Below, in pieces: positions 54,397 through 64,000 of a DNA stretch of 64,000 bases. The notes beneath the pieces were generated by a model. That model was not told where the DNA came from, ran no database searches, and saw only the letters and a list, made by a program, of their open reading frames with translations. The translations under genes and the position numbers were made by a program. The DNA is from Usnea hakonensis (taxonomy: Eukaryota; Ascomycota; Lecanoromycetes; Lecanorales; Parmeliaceae). Each line of letters begins with the position of its first letter. The first letter of the stretch is position 1. Location of the stretch: positions 63,788 to 127,787 of the forward strand of contig BLJB01000089.1 of assembly GCA_013423325.1 (NCBI GenBank). Reading direction: 5' to 3'.

Positions 54397-55428
54397 ATGG
54401 TTGGAAAATTCAAGACGGCAAAGTCAAAGGTCGGGAATGAGTTTTCCAAATTCGAAAACAGGTTGAAAAAGTTACTCTCACCAGAGGAGCATGTATGCAT
54501 TGACGTCCAATGGTTCTCCCTAAAATGGTGACTGAGCTGATGCTTTGCTGCAGTCTTCGACCCCAAGACCAGACGAGCCTTGTGCCCAGAACGTCGACCA
54601 TGAAATAGCAGCACTGCAGAATTCCTTTGCAAACTGCACTGAGCAGGCACCTAAACAAAGCAAACCCGGTACCTCGACGAAAGCCAGTATCGAGATATCC
54701 CAGAGCTTAACCAACATCTCTCATGCCTTCCCTGCAACACCACCAAAACCTGCTGCCACTTTGCTGCATTCGGAAGCTCAGGATACCCAGCAAAAAGCCC
54801 AATTCCACACTGCATTTTCGACTCCTCAACACTCGACACATTCTTCAAATTCCGGATACTCAACACCAACACCAATAGACAAGCTCAACACCAGTACGAC
54901 CCCCTCCAACCGCCCACTCATCACACACTAACATCAACAGAAAAACCCCGCAACACACTCACTCGATCCAACAGCCTACCATCATCCCCATCCACTACAC
55001 CAGTCTCAAGCATTACCTTTCTCAACACCCCCCGCCATTCATTAACATCCCCGTTTCCGACTCCCATCAAATTCCCTTCGATTTCGCCCAAGGACACAGA
55101 CCCCAACAAGAGCTCCCAGAACGCCCTAGCCGAATACCTCCAAGACGAAGAATCGCAAGCCCAAGACACTGACTGGGCAGCCTTGGTGCAGTGGATCTCA
55201 TTCGCTCATCGAGCAGAGATGGCGAAGCTTACACAACAGCATGCTGTAGAGCTGGAGCAGTTGTGCAGAGATCGAGATCGGCTGCGTGATCAGTTGGAGA
55301 TGCGAAGCGGCACGTCGGTTGAGGCGGAGAGTGAAGAGGGTTTTCCATTGGGTTGTGTGTATCCGAAGGTGGTGCTGGGATTTCAGATATTAGCGTGGTT
55401 TCTGAGGAGGCCGAAGACGTTTTATTAG
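54397..55428 (+). CDS. Small Ser/Thr-rich coiled-coil protein, unknown function
   Basis: Exons 54397-54492, 54554-54893 and 54941-55428; introns of 61 bp (GTATGC...TGCAG, phase 0) and 47 bp (GTACGA, CTAAC branch, ACAG, phase 1). 307 residues. ATG 54397 has A at -3 and G at +4. Begins with a basic helix (MVGKFKTAKSKVGNEFSKF), then a long Ser/Thr/Pro-rich stretch. A conserved-looking segment follows (LAEYLQDEESQAQDTDWAALVQWISFAHRAEMAKL), then a short coiled coil. The last ~25 codons may be wrong. A further intron ending at TTTCAG (55386) would switch to another open frame, giving an acidic end that stops at 55532. No family recognised. Confidence 0.6.
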
Positions 55429-56697
55429 TGGATTCGGAGAGGCGTGGAAGTGAAGAATTCCCCCGTTCCCTCATATCCTCCCAATTAACCACCAAACCCT
55501 CGGACGTAGACCGAGAGACACCAAAGACGTAGCTCCTAGCACACATCAGTCCCCTTCCAAGAACCACATCTCCGTCCCACTCCTCACCAACCAAGCTGCT
55601 GTGATCCCGCATCCATCTCACGTACACCACTCCAACAAAAAACGAACCCCGAAAAGACGTTCAGGCCTTTTCGTGCAACCCAGATCATAATCCCTTGCCC
55701 CCTCCCCTCTCCCTCGTCCCCACCCCACCCCAACACAGGGCACACACCCCATCCATTGATCCCTTGCCCCCCTCCCCCCTTCCCTCCCTCATCCCCATCC
55801 CCATCCCACCCCACCCCAACACAGCCCCCCCCTCCCTCCATCCAGCCACCCAAATCCAATCCCCTCCCTCCACCCCAATCCCAACAAGCCAAAACATACT
55901 TACTAATGAAGCCAGCGCCTAAACCTATAAAGGTACCCACGTTAGCCAGTACTGGAGGATGAGAGGGGGGGGAGACGAGAAGTCCTAATAGCACTGGGAT
56001 GCCGGTCGTGCTTCCTAATCCGAAAGTGGCGCTTTAGCCCAAGCGGACTGCGAGCCTGCTCTCCGCTCTCAGGACGCTTGTTACTGTAGCGGTGGAGATG
56101 CGGGAGATGTCTCGAGGGATCATTTGAGTGGGTCGGTAGGTTCGGGTTTTGTTCTCTCGGGTTCTAGTGGTGGGGTGGGGTGGGGATGACTGATGGGGTG
56201 TGGTGTGGTGTGCTAGGGATGACTATGTTAACGCGTGCGTGGAGTTTGGGGTGCACTCGTTCGTGGGGTGATGTTGTGTTTCGGGGAGGCAAAGACGCGG
56301 GGGGTGGGATGCAGGTATTGAGAGGTGGGAAGGGTTCGGATGTTTAACTCGAGGCGCTGGGATTGGTGTAGATGTGTATTTTAGGACTAGGATTAGAGGA
56401 AGCCTCTCGATTGGGTTTAGCTACAGCTTGGTTTGAGGAAATAGTGAACTTTGTTGCTTATCCGCACAAGTAAATTCGTGACAAACGAGGGCTCTGTTGG
56501 CTTTCATTAGACCGTCTCAAAACAACCCACGTCCTAGTCCCATTACAGTTCGTTAACCCCACACTCTCCTTCCACCCCCTCCCATCCCTCACCTCCGAGC
56601 ACGTAGCCCTCATCAACCCTCAGTCCACTCAACCCTCAGTCCACTCCAAAAAGCACCCCCAATCTACCCTCAGTACACTCCAAAAAACGCCCCCCAT
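55429..56697. other. Intergenic between convergent genes, CCC-rich, with a P450 3' fragment
   Basis: Pyrimidine-rich CACCCC tracts at 55680-55880 create long low-complexity frames. 56510-56600 repeats, with about ten differences, the last ~85 bp of the P450 coding region (CCCCACACTCTCCTTCCACC and flanks). It is followed by 20-25-bp repeats of CCCTCAGTCCACTC type up to the P450 stop. Confidence 0.65.
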
Positions 56698-58345
56698 CTA
56701 ACCCGGCCTCAAAACAACCCTCGTCCCATTCCCATTATGCGTCGTCAACCCCACACTCTCCTTCCACCCCCTCCCATCCCCCTCCACCCCCTCAAACCCC
56801 TGCACCAACCTAGCCGTCACATACGCCGCCTCCATCATCGCATACTGCTGTCCCAAACAGACCCTCGGCCCACCATTAAACGGCAAATACTCCCACGTCG
56901 GACGCAAAGTCTCCCATCGTTCGGGTTTGAACTGCTCGGCGTCGGGCCCGTAGTGCTGGGGGAGGCGGTGCATGACCCAGACGCTGTAGCTTACGATTTG
57001 ACCCTTGCGGACGAGGAAGGGAGAGAGTTGGTCGGGGCCGCCGCCGGTGGGGAGGACGGTGTCGGTGATGGCTTCGCGGCTGTTGAGGGGGACGGGAGGG
57101 GAGAGGCGGAGGGCTTGGGGAGGTTAGTGCGCGTTTGAGAGTAGGGGATGAGGAGAGGGGCGGCTTACATTCGTTAATGATGGCTCGGAGGTATTTCATT
57201 TCCTTGAGTTGCTCAAAAGTTGGGCGTTGCCCGCGGAGAGTATCTTGGACTTCCTTTCGAAGCTTGGCCCAGATATCAGGCCGGCGTGCGAGGGTGAACC
57301 AGATGTTGCCTAGAAGACTGGCGGTGGTATCGCGGCCGGCGAGGAGGACATTTAGCATCTCATATCGAATACGCGCGGGGTCATCAATGGCTTTGACAAG
57401 CTCGTGCATGAAGACGTATCTGCCGTTTGACGGAGTTGTCTTTTCCGGATCATCGAGGTAAACTTTTCGGTATTGCAGGCCGCGTTGCACGTATTTGGCT
57501 ACGTAATCGTTGACGGTTTGAATGTCCTTTCTGTATTGCTTAGGTGCACGGTAGAAGAAGCCTGATCGGAGTTTGTTTTGAATTTCCAATTGCGCTCGCT
57601 GCCATGCTTCAGCGAACTCGAGGTTCGGTCTGGATTCTGGGGCGTCTTTTCCGAGAAGCACGTTTGTAGACTCGCCGAACAGAAACTCGGTTGCCGTGTC
57701 TATGGTGAGACTGAAGAAAAGATCCTGAAGGTCAACCGTTGTCTTGCCGTCTTTGGGGATCGCATTAATGAGTTGAGTAGTGTGTTGCTCGAAAATATCT
57801 AAATCTGCGACTTGATCTCGGGCAAAATTAGGCCGTATGAGTTCCCGGGAATGTTTCCAGTCGACGCCATCATTCGTGAAGATTCCATGACCAAGTAGTG
57901 GGTAAAAAGCACTCTTCCTGCGGGAAGTAAATTCGTAGTCCTTGAACTTTGTGGCCAAGACGGTCTTGATGTTTTCTGGCTCGACAGTGAAGAGCAAGTC
58001 CATGTGAAGGAACTTGGAGGATCAGTTTAATCAGTTGCATTGATGATGAATGCTCACCTTTGCGCTGTGAGTGTGCCCCAAGTCTTGATACCTTACTTGG
58101 CTGTTCTCCAGAAGTCTATGCTCTTGCACAGCTTTGTTGATATCCTTTACGAATTTGAGTCCGAACGGAAAGGAAAACCAGGACCTGTCTTCCAATGGAG
58201 ATGGCGGCGGTTGGCAGCCATGCGCCTTGATCATTCGACGGCGGGCAATCCTGATGGCGGTTTGATTGTAGGTGAAGTAGCCTACCTGAACCAAAAGGTA
58301 GCAAACGACGAACAGGTACAAAGGAGTCGTCACATATGGAGTCAT
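56698..58345 (-). CDS. Cytochrome P450, CYP52-like
   Basis: Exons 58345-58058, 58012-57169, 57113-56698; introns 45 bp (GTGAGC...CCAAG) and 55 bp (GTAAGC...CCAAG). 515 residues, the normal P450 length. ER membrane monooxygenase; CYP52-type enzymes hydroxylate alkanes and fatty acids. N-terminal membrane anchor (TTPLYLFVVCYLLVQVGYF). I-helix motif AGRDTT, K-helix E-S-L-R created by the second splice, PERW segment and heme-binding FNGGPRVCLG with Cys ligand. The sequence FLFGES and EPENIKTVLATKFKDY are typical of the CYP52 clade. Start ATG 58345 follows from the anchor position; the frame upstream has no ATG. Exact subfamily and substrate unknown. Confidence 0.9.
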
Positions 58346-59797
58346 GGTGCTGGAGCGAAGCGGGTGCCAGGTAAAACCTAAGCAGCAGTAGCTCACAGGA
58401 TGCCAATCTGACGTCTGCGGGGAAATGGAGCGGATCGTTAGCCGATTGAGGTTAGAGGGGTAAGACTCAATGCGGCTGAAGCGGCTTGAAGGATGACTGA
58501 TGATTAATCAGATCGTTGATTAGCTAGGTACCAGCATTGGATCTCGTTTGGGAGGGAGATTGGCCGCTTGCAGAAGTGTGTAAGCGCTAGAACATGAGAA
58601 GCCAATGAACGGCTCCTAATCCATACGTCAGCACTAGGCTCAGGATGTTCGACTCAGGATGAATACGTCGCGGCTGATATAGACTAACTGGAGAAGAAAA
58701 TGGAAGACGAAGAATAGAAGACAATTGTAATTGCTTTTCCAATACGCGGGGTAGAGTATACTCGTAAGCACGGATTCGCGGACATGTTCGCTTTCACTAG
58801 TGTACGATAATCGGAAAAACATTTTACCGTCAACAATACGTCGTGGCAAACTGCCGCCCTCATTCTCTTTGTGTCGGTCGATAAAGAGTACATTGATGCT
58901 GACGGCAGAAAAGGACGCAACGGGTCTGGAAAAGAAGACACGGAGATCCGTACTGGCATCCTCTTTAAATGGGGAGCTCCGAGGGGAGTGGAACCTTCGC
59001 GGGAATTGGAAGCTTCGAGGGCGAGGGAGGCTTCGAGGGGAAGGGAGACTTCGAGGGGAGTGGCAAATTTGAGGGGACTGGGGTATTTCAAGGGACTGGT
59101 GTATTTGAGGAGACTGAAGGCTTGGAATAAAGTGGGAGCTTTGAGGGCACTGGGAGCTTAGAAGGTAACGGACGCTTTGGGGGATTTGGAGTATTAGAAG
59201 GAAGTGGAATCTTGGACGGTAGTGGATGTTTTGAGGGCAGTGGAGGCTTTGAGGGGATTGTAGGCCTCGAGGGGAGTGGAGGCTTGAAAGGGAGTGGAGG
59301 CTTTGAGGGGCGTGGAAGATTCGAGGGGCGTGGAAGATTCGAGGGGAGTGGAAGATTCGAGGAGAGTGGAAGCTTCGAGAAGGAGGTTTGGGGTGGAGCG
59401 GGAGCTTGAGCTTCGAAAGCAGGACACGATGGCAATGGTAATGTGACAGACAGCTCGAAATCGAGGGGGCAAAATCCCTCTTCACCTCAAATGACATCTC
59501 TTTGGCAGAGCGCTGGGGCTAACACGAACGTCTACTCGCAACTTGTGGAATTCAGAACCTGTGGACTCTAGGTACACATGCAGGTTCTGTGCTGCATTTT
59601 CCTTTCTCCAAACCTTGAGATTGGGCATTTTCTGCTTATTTGACCATGTTTAATGAGTTAAAGGAGGCTTGGGACCTGATAATTGTGTGTCACGACTTTC
59701 TCTCTTCCCTTCTTTTCCTACCCTCTGAGATTGAAATACCCATAAACCATGGTAAACCATGGTATGAGCCTCATAAACACAATGATAGAATCCCAAT
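58346..59797. other. Intergenic with minisatellite, no gene supported
   Basis: Promoter of the P450 gene, then the minisatellite at 58965-59410. The long minus-strand frame 58640-59497 is made of the repeat and starts at a non-ATG codon. Confidence 0.55.
58965..59410. repeat. GA-rich minisatellite related to the one at 52 kb
   Basis: Units of 15-30 bp of the type GAGGGGAGTGGAAGATTCGA. The motif CTTCGAGGGGAG is common to this array and the one at 51960-52372, 7 kb away. Confidence 0.85.
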
Positions 59798-60413
59798 TCA
59801 CAACGTCAAATGAAAAACCCCGTAGATTATGATTGAAATGGTGAATGTGAACATAAATGCTGCCCCGCAAGCATCTACAAACCTTGACGTGGTCATAAAG
59901 AGCGCCATCCTACCCAAATGAATAAGATTTAATCTCCATTTCTCTTTTGGGGTCACTCCTCCTTCCTCTTCTTCCTCCTCATCCTCCTCATCCTCTTCAT
60001 CCCTCATCATTATGCTTCTGGCTTTTGTGAAAACTCGAATGGTATCAAAAGATCTAGGAACCTCCGCCAAAGTTGTCGTGGGGCTCAGAGAAAAGAAGTC
60101 TGTTATTAATGTCTGCTTCCCTTTAGGAGTTTCCGGCACCGCGTTGTCAACAGCTTCCTCTGTCACCTGTCTAGGCTGTTCCACGGGTGCTTTACATGCC
60201 TTGTGTGGTGGATTGAAGACCCAGATGTTGCTCTTCCCCAACTGTTGGTCGGATGTCTTTGAGCAGATTTAGTATTCGCAACAGTGTAGTATGCGGAAGA
60301 GCATCACATACCTCTTGGCCCTTTACGAAGATGTATTTGATGTCAGCAGGTCCAAGCACCTGAGATGATTTCCCCATATCGATAATACCAGCAAGTTCAA
60401 TAACATAAGGCAT
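59798..60413 (-). CDS. Small tail-anchored protein with a PCNA-interacting (PIP-box) motif
   Basis: Exons 60413-60312 and 60241-59798, intron 70 bp (GTATGT...CAACAG, phase 0), 181 residues. ATG 60413 has A at -3. Residues 77-84 are Q-T-L-I-T-D-F-F, an exact fit to the PIP-box consensus Q-x-x-I/L/M-x-x-F/Y-F/Y, preceded by Gly-Lys. A run of about 14 acidic residues lies at ~108-121. The last ~23 residues (AFMFTFTISIIIYGVFHL) are a single hydrophobic segment typical of tail-anchored membrane proteins. The PIP box would imply binding to PCNA, which does not obviously fit a membrane anchor, so the motif may be fortuitous. No family recognised. Confidence 0.6.
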
Positions 60414-60847
60414 TTTCGACTGCAATTGATTGCTCTGAGGAGTTTTGAGATGATGGGGCTGACGAGGTTGAATCTGTCCGCCAAACAGTGACGCTGATAT
60501 CAAATAATGTTCTAGCCAAAGAACATTCTGGCAGAAGAAAACCACAATTGCATTGTGGAAGGAGAAAGACAAAATTTGAAGGAAGGAGATTTCTAAACAC
60601 GTGCAGACCGCGCCAGCACTTGAACGTGAGATCGAAGTGATTTTCTGTCAGGTGTTTAGTTTTTTTGCTATAGTAGTGTTGGGGAAGATGCCTGAATGCC
60701 TGGTCATAGAGTTGATGAATTTCATGTCAAAGAAAGAGCACGCGCTCTGGCAGATTGACAATTTTCCACTCCTAGCGCAAGGTTCTCGAGTATATCTAAA
60801 GAAATGGTAGGACCTGAGCGGACCTGCGTTGAATGTCAACGAAGTCC

Positions 60848-61102
60848 CTGATATATATATGTGTTGACGAAAGTTGTGTTGGTCGATTGCTTGGCATTTA
60901 GTTGTGCTTGTCACATGTCTGTCTCGACACCATTAAGTGTGTGTTTGGATCGATTCGTCCACTGCATGTGGCCTCACTGATATATATAAATATCAGAGGA
61001 TCTGAGGCTAGTCGATCTCTTGGCATGTTGTTGTGATCATCACGTGTCTGGACACCACAAAGTGTGTGTTTGGACTCAATACTCATTCACTTCGTGTGGC
61101 GA
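60848..61102 (+). repeat. Tandem ~125-bp repeat upstream of the last gene
   Basis: Copies at about 60848-60972 and 60976-61102, each starting CTGATATATATA. Both contain GTCGATYKCTTGGCAT and ACAYYAWRWAGTGTGTGTTTGGA-like strings and end near GTGTGGC. Copy 2 ends about 310 bp before ATG 61416. 60414-61415 otherwise shows no gene. Confidence 0.75.
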
Positions 61103-61415
61103 ACGAATGCCAAACACCACAAAATGGTCCTGCTGTTGGAGCATAAAAGGATCTCTATCTTTCCTTCTTTTCCTCTTCCTTCCACCACACCACATCATAC
61201 TAAAATCTCTCGGACACATACTCTGCCTTCCACAACATCCTTCAAGGCTCTAGCTATCACTATCATTGTTGGTTTCTCTGACAATAATTCTTGATACTCC
61301 TCCACAGCATCGAAGGAGCTTCGTACTACCCACGAGTCATTGTTGTTGTTGTCTTGTCAAAGGTGTTCGCCTATCACCAAGATAAAGACATCCTCATTAC
61401 CTTGTTCTCAGCACA

Positions 61416-64000
61416 ATGTCGTTCTTAGTGCGTGCCAGTACGGACAAGAGCCCCGCTTGGTACCTATTCGAGGGGCTTTTTCCGAATCTGGCGAGGTACC
61501 TAGCTGGTGGAACAAGTAACGTGAGTAAAAATACCAAGAGCACAAAACGCCTTGCACAAGTTGACCTCCCAAAGGACAATACGGACGAAGAAGTACTTCC
61601 GCTTAAGTCCTCATCGATTGAAGGAGGCGTTGATAAATGTTCCCAGGCTCCATCGACTCCTCGGCAGCCTCTCGAAGCACAATCACCATCAGCGGAAGGC
61701 AAATTGGACACGACTACCATCTTATCCCGACCTGAGCTCATGGCTAGCTTCGGTATGTGTAATATCATCAACTCACAAAGAAAAGTGACTGAAGAGAAGC
61801 AGATACTCCTCTAGCGAAACGTTCGAACCGACGCAGCCTACCAGCCTTGGCCCTACCTCACAGCCGCAATGTCTCGACCTCTTCAGACGAGACACTAGTA
61901 TGCAGTCCGACTGGCCTGCCCACTTCAGCATCTCCGACAGTGATCCAGCTCGACCAAGATTTGCAACATGCAGCCGAGAGAATTGTCAGACAGAAGCAGG
62001 CTGATGAGATTCGACGACTGAGGCAATTCGCCGGAGAATTGAGACGCGAGAAAGATGACGAGACTCGGCGAGCTGAAGAGCTTAAAAACGATTTGGCTAT
62101 TTCGGAGGCGAACCGAAAAGCGAGCCTCAACATGGCCATCCAATACTACAAAAAGCAAGGAAATCCTTTTTTAGTGGAGTTGGAGAGTCTTTCGGAACGT
62201 GTCGAAGAGATGAGACAAGAGATTTTGTACAGGGACGGTTTGATTCTGCAACGGGACGCAATCATCGAGGCCTTGGAACAAGATGTTAGACTTTATGCTG
62301 ACGAAGATCATTGGATCCTCATGCGACAACAATATTACGACCTGGAGCAGCGGTACGGACAGGCACCAGCCGATTTGAGATTGCTTAAGCGAAGTTATAG
62401 GGATCTCGAAGAAAATTATGTCGATCTTTATAGGATTGTCAAAAATCGTGAAGCAGAGCTCACTGTGCTGAGAGCTGAGCTGAGCCAAGTCCAAGACGAG
62501 AGGGATCAATTCGAGTATGATGCCTCGACAGCTCAACAGCAATCAGAGAACGTTGTGTCGCGCTACCGTGAGATGAAGGTCGAGCGCGATCAGTTGTTGA
62601 TCCAGAAAGCAGAGTCTGAGGAAGAGGCTGGGGCTAAGGAACACTTCTTGGCTGATTTGGCTGGTCGAATGTTCACGCGAACAATCATCATGGCATCTAT
62701 GCTTGATGAAGTCGCATCTATACGTGATGTCAAAGTTGAGATTGTCGATGACGAGTTCCTCTCGCTTTGCCAGCTTGCAAACGAACATCTTGGAATCGAT
62801 GCAAAGGACATTTACAAAGCCTTTGAGGCGGCGAGAGCGAGGGAAAAGAGAGATGGAGAAGCCGAGGAGTGCGATGAGAGTGATGTGCCAGAAGCCCACG
62901 CTGGCAATGGTTCCTCGTCAGCGACAGCCTCCTATGATCAGCAAGAGCCCGACATCCGCCTCCCACGGTCAAACGGGCTCGAATCGCCCAACACTTATGA
63001 TGCACGAAGACGGCGTGAAGTCGCTGCAGCCGAGGAGGCGATACTGGGACCGTTGGGACTGGGCTTCGAAGATGGCAGCCCAACTCTCAAGTCCATGCCA
63101 ATCCCTGAGGCTAAAACGAAGAAACTTCTCCCTGCATCTCCGGCAACTCCAATGAAAATACGGAGAGGCCTCTTCGCTTTAGGCGCCGATGAAATCGACC
63201 AAGTCACGCCAGCGCGGACAGGCGGAACACGCGGCATTGCGCGAGATGAATGGCAAATTGCGGCTGATAACCTCCACGAGCTGACTGAAGTCTTCAGAGG
63301 CCCTCGTATGCATCCGGTTGATGTTGTATCGTCGGAAGCGGGCATACAAACAGCAGCAGGAGAAGACGGCGGTCGAGATGTTGGGTGGGATCCTGCTCCA
63401 ATTTCATTCTTGAACCGGAATGAGGAGGATTTGTATGAAGACGATCTGGTGGAAGAAGCAGAAGTCGAGCGCGAATTCGTTGCCAGCAATCCTTCCCCTA
63501 GAATACCATTGGCAGAAGGCTCTCGAGTGTTTCAGGATCTGGAAATGGGCAATGGGAACGTACAGCAAGGGGTAGATGCAACTCCAGACCTTCCCAGAGA
63601 GGCTTTCAACGCTCCAAGCTTGGAGGATTTTAAGTTTGGAGAAGGCAGTGGCGGGATCTTTTTTACTGAGAGTGAAAACGAATCCTCGGCTCGCACAGAA
63701 GAAGCCCCTGCGTCTACGGCACCTGGAATCTTCAATTTCTCCAGTGCCTCCACCCAAGCTCCCATGAACGCTGGCAACCCTCCACCATTTGAGCAGAACT
63801 TCAATTTTGGCGGAAGCAATGCCGCAGTGTCATTTACTGCGAGTCAAAACGCACCGCCAAGTCTGCCAACCTCGGCGACCGAGCTCGAATCGGCCGCTAC
63901 ATCTTCAATCCTTCGCACACCCTTGGCAGAAGACTCTCCAGTGGTGACAGCTCAAGCCAAGGATGAGGTGTCGAATGAAGAGGCCTCGGAGGCTATCGAA
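61416..64000 (+). CDS. Long coiled-coil protein, 3' end outside window
   Basis: Exon 1 61416-61752, intron 61753-61802 (50 bp, GTATGT...AGCAG, phase 1), exon 2 from 61803 open to the window end; at least 845 residues. ATG 61416 has A at -3. After a variable N-terminal part, residues ~150-420 are nearly continuous coiled coil (QADEIRRLRQFAGELRREKD to YREMKVERDQLLIQKAESEE). A helical block follows (EFLSLCQLANEHLGIDAKDIYKAFE), then a Ser/Pro/Glu-rich region with phenylalanine motifs (FKFGEGSG, IFNFSS, FNFGGS) that look like sparse nucleoporin-type FG repeats. That similarity is weak, and no domain is recognised. The frame runs off the right edge, so it cannot be scored as a complete ORF. Confidence 0.75.

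Noticed and set aside
55229..55630. 133-codon minus-strand frame over the end of the small coiled-coil gene
   Set aside because: Overlaps the plus-strand coding exon that has consistent splice sites; its own start is weak.
58640..59497. 285-codon minus-strand frame with SPRSLHSP repeats
   Set aside because: Produced by the GA-rich minisatellite; starts at a non-ATG codon and has no non-repeat domain.

Overview
The window is from a filamentous ascomycete (Pezizomycotina). Genes are interrupted by short introns of 46-97 bp with GTRNGT-type donors, CTRAY-like branch sites and YAG acceptors. Kozak-like A at -3 is common, and the conserved proteins are typical fungal ones (Ctr9, alpha-actinin Ain1, Dcp1, DUF89 phosphatase, promethin-like, CYP52-like P450). 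No bacterial-type operon, CRISPR array, rRNA or tRNA gene was seen.

Layout. 0-3 kb: 3' two thirds of CTR9 (Paf1 complex). 4-6.7 kb: a CRIB-domain protein (Cdc42/Rac effector type), then about 5 kb with no supportable gene. 11.8-16.6 kb: a tandem cluster of fast-evolving, repeat-rich genes that share a short N-terminal domain, a phase-2 intron and a duplicated 127-bp upstream block. 16.96-17.91 kb: a 948-bp non-autonomous hAT-like transposon with 16-bp terminal inverted repeats and an 8-bp target duplication. 19-25.3 kb: Ain1, a DUF89/ARMT1-like phosphatase and a quinone-oxidoreductase-like MDR enzyme. 25.7-26.1 kb: an array of a GC-rich palindrome that also occurs inside the hAT-like element. 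26.6 kb: a spliced 29-codon cysteine-rich microprotein. 27-35.4 kb: a 2EXR/F-box-like protein, a T5orf172 (DUF1766) protein, Dcp1 and an OCRL-like inositol polyphosphate 5-phosphatase.

35.5-46 kb is repeat-rich and holds two further 2EXR-like paralogs and a conserved coiled-coil protein whose last exon has been triplicated. 46-52 kb holds a rapidly evolving family: one 1,137-residue protein with about seven EPAGPATLWGILQSN-type repeats, one short relative, and decayed copies between and after them. 52-64 kb: promethin-like lipid-droplet protein, a small coiled-coil protein, a CYP52-like P450 with a duplicated 3' fragment, a small tail-anchored protein with a near-consensus PCNA-interacting motif, and a long coiled-coil gene running off the right edge.

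Conserved housekeeping genes occur in small blocks (0-7, 19-25, 29-35, 52-58 kb). They are separated by accessory stretches where tandem duplication, minisatellites and transposon remnants dominate and where the genes look lineage-specific. Gene models were joined by hand from splice signals and reading-frame continuity; none has been checked against transcripts or databases.
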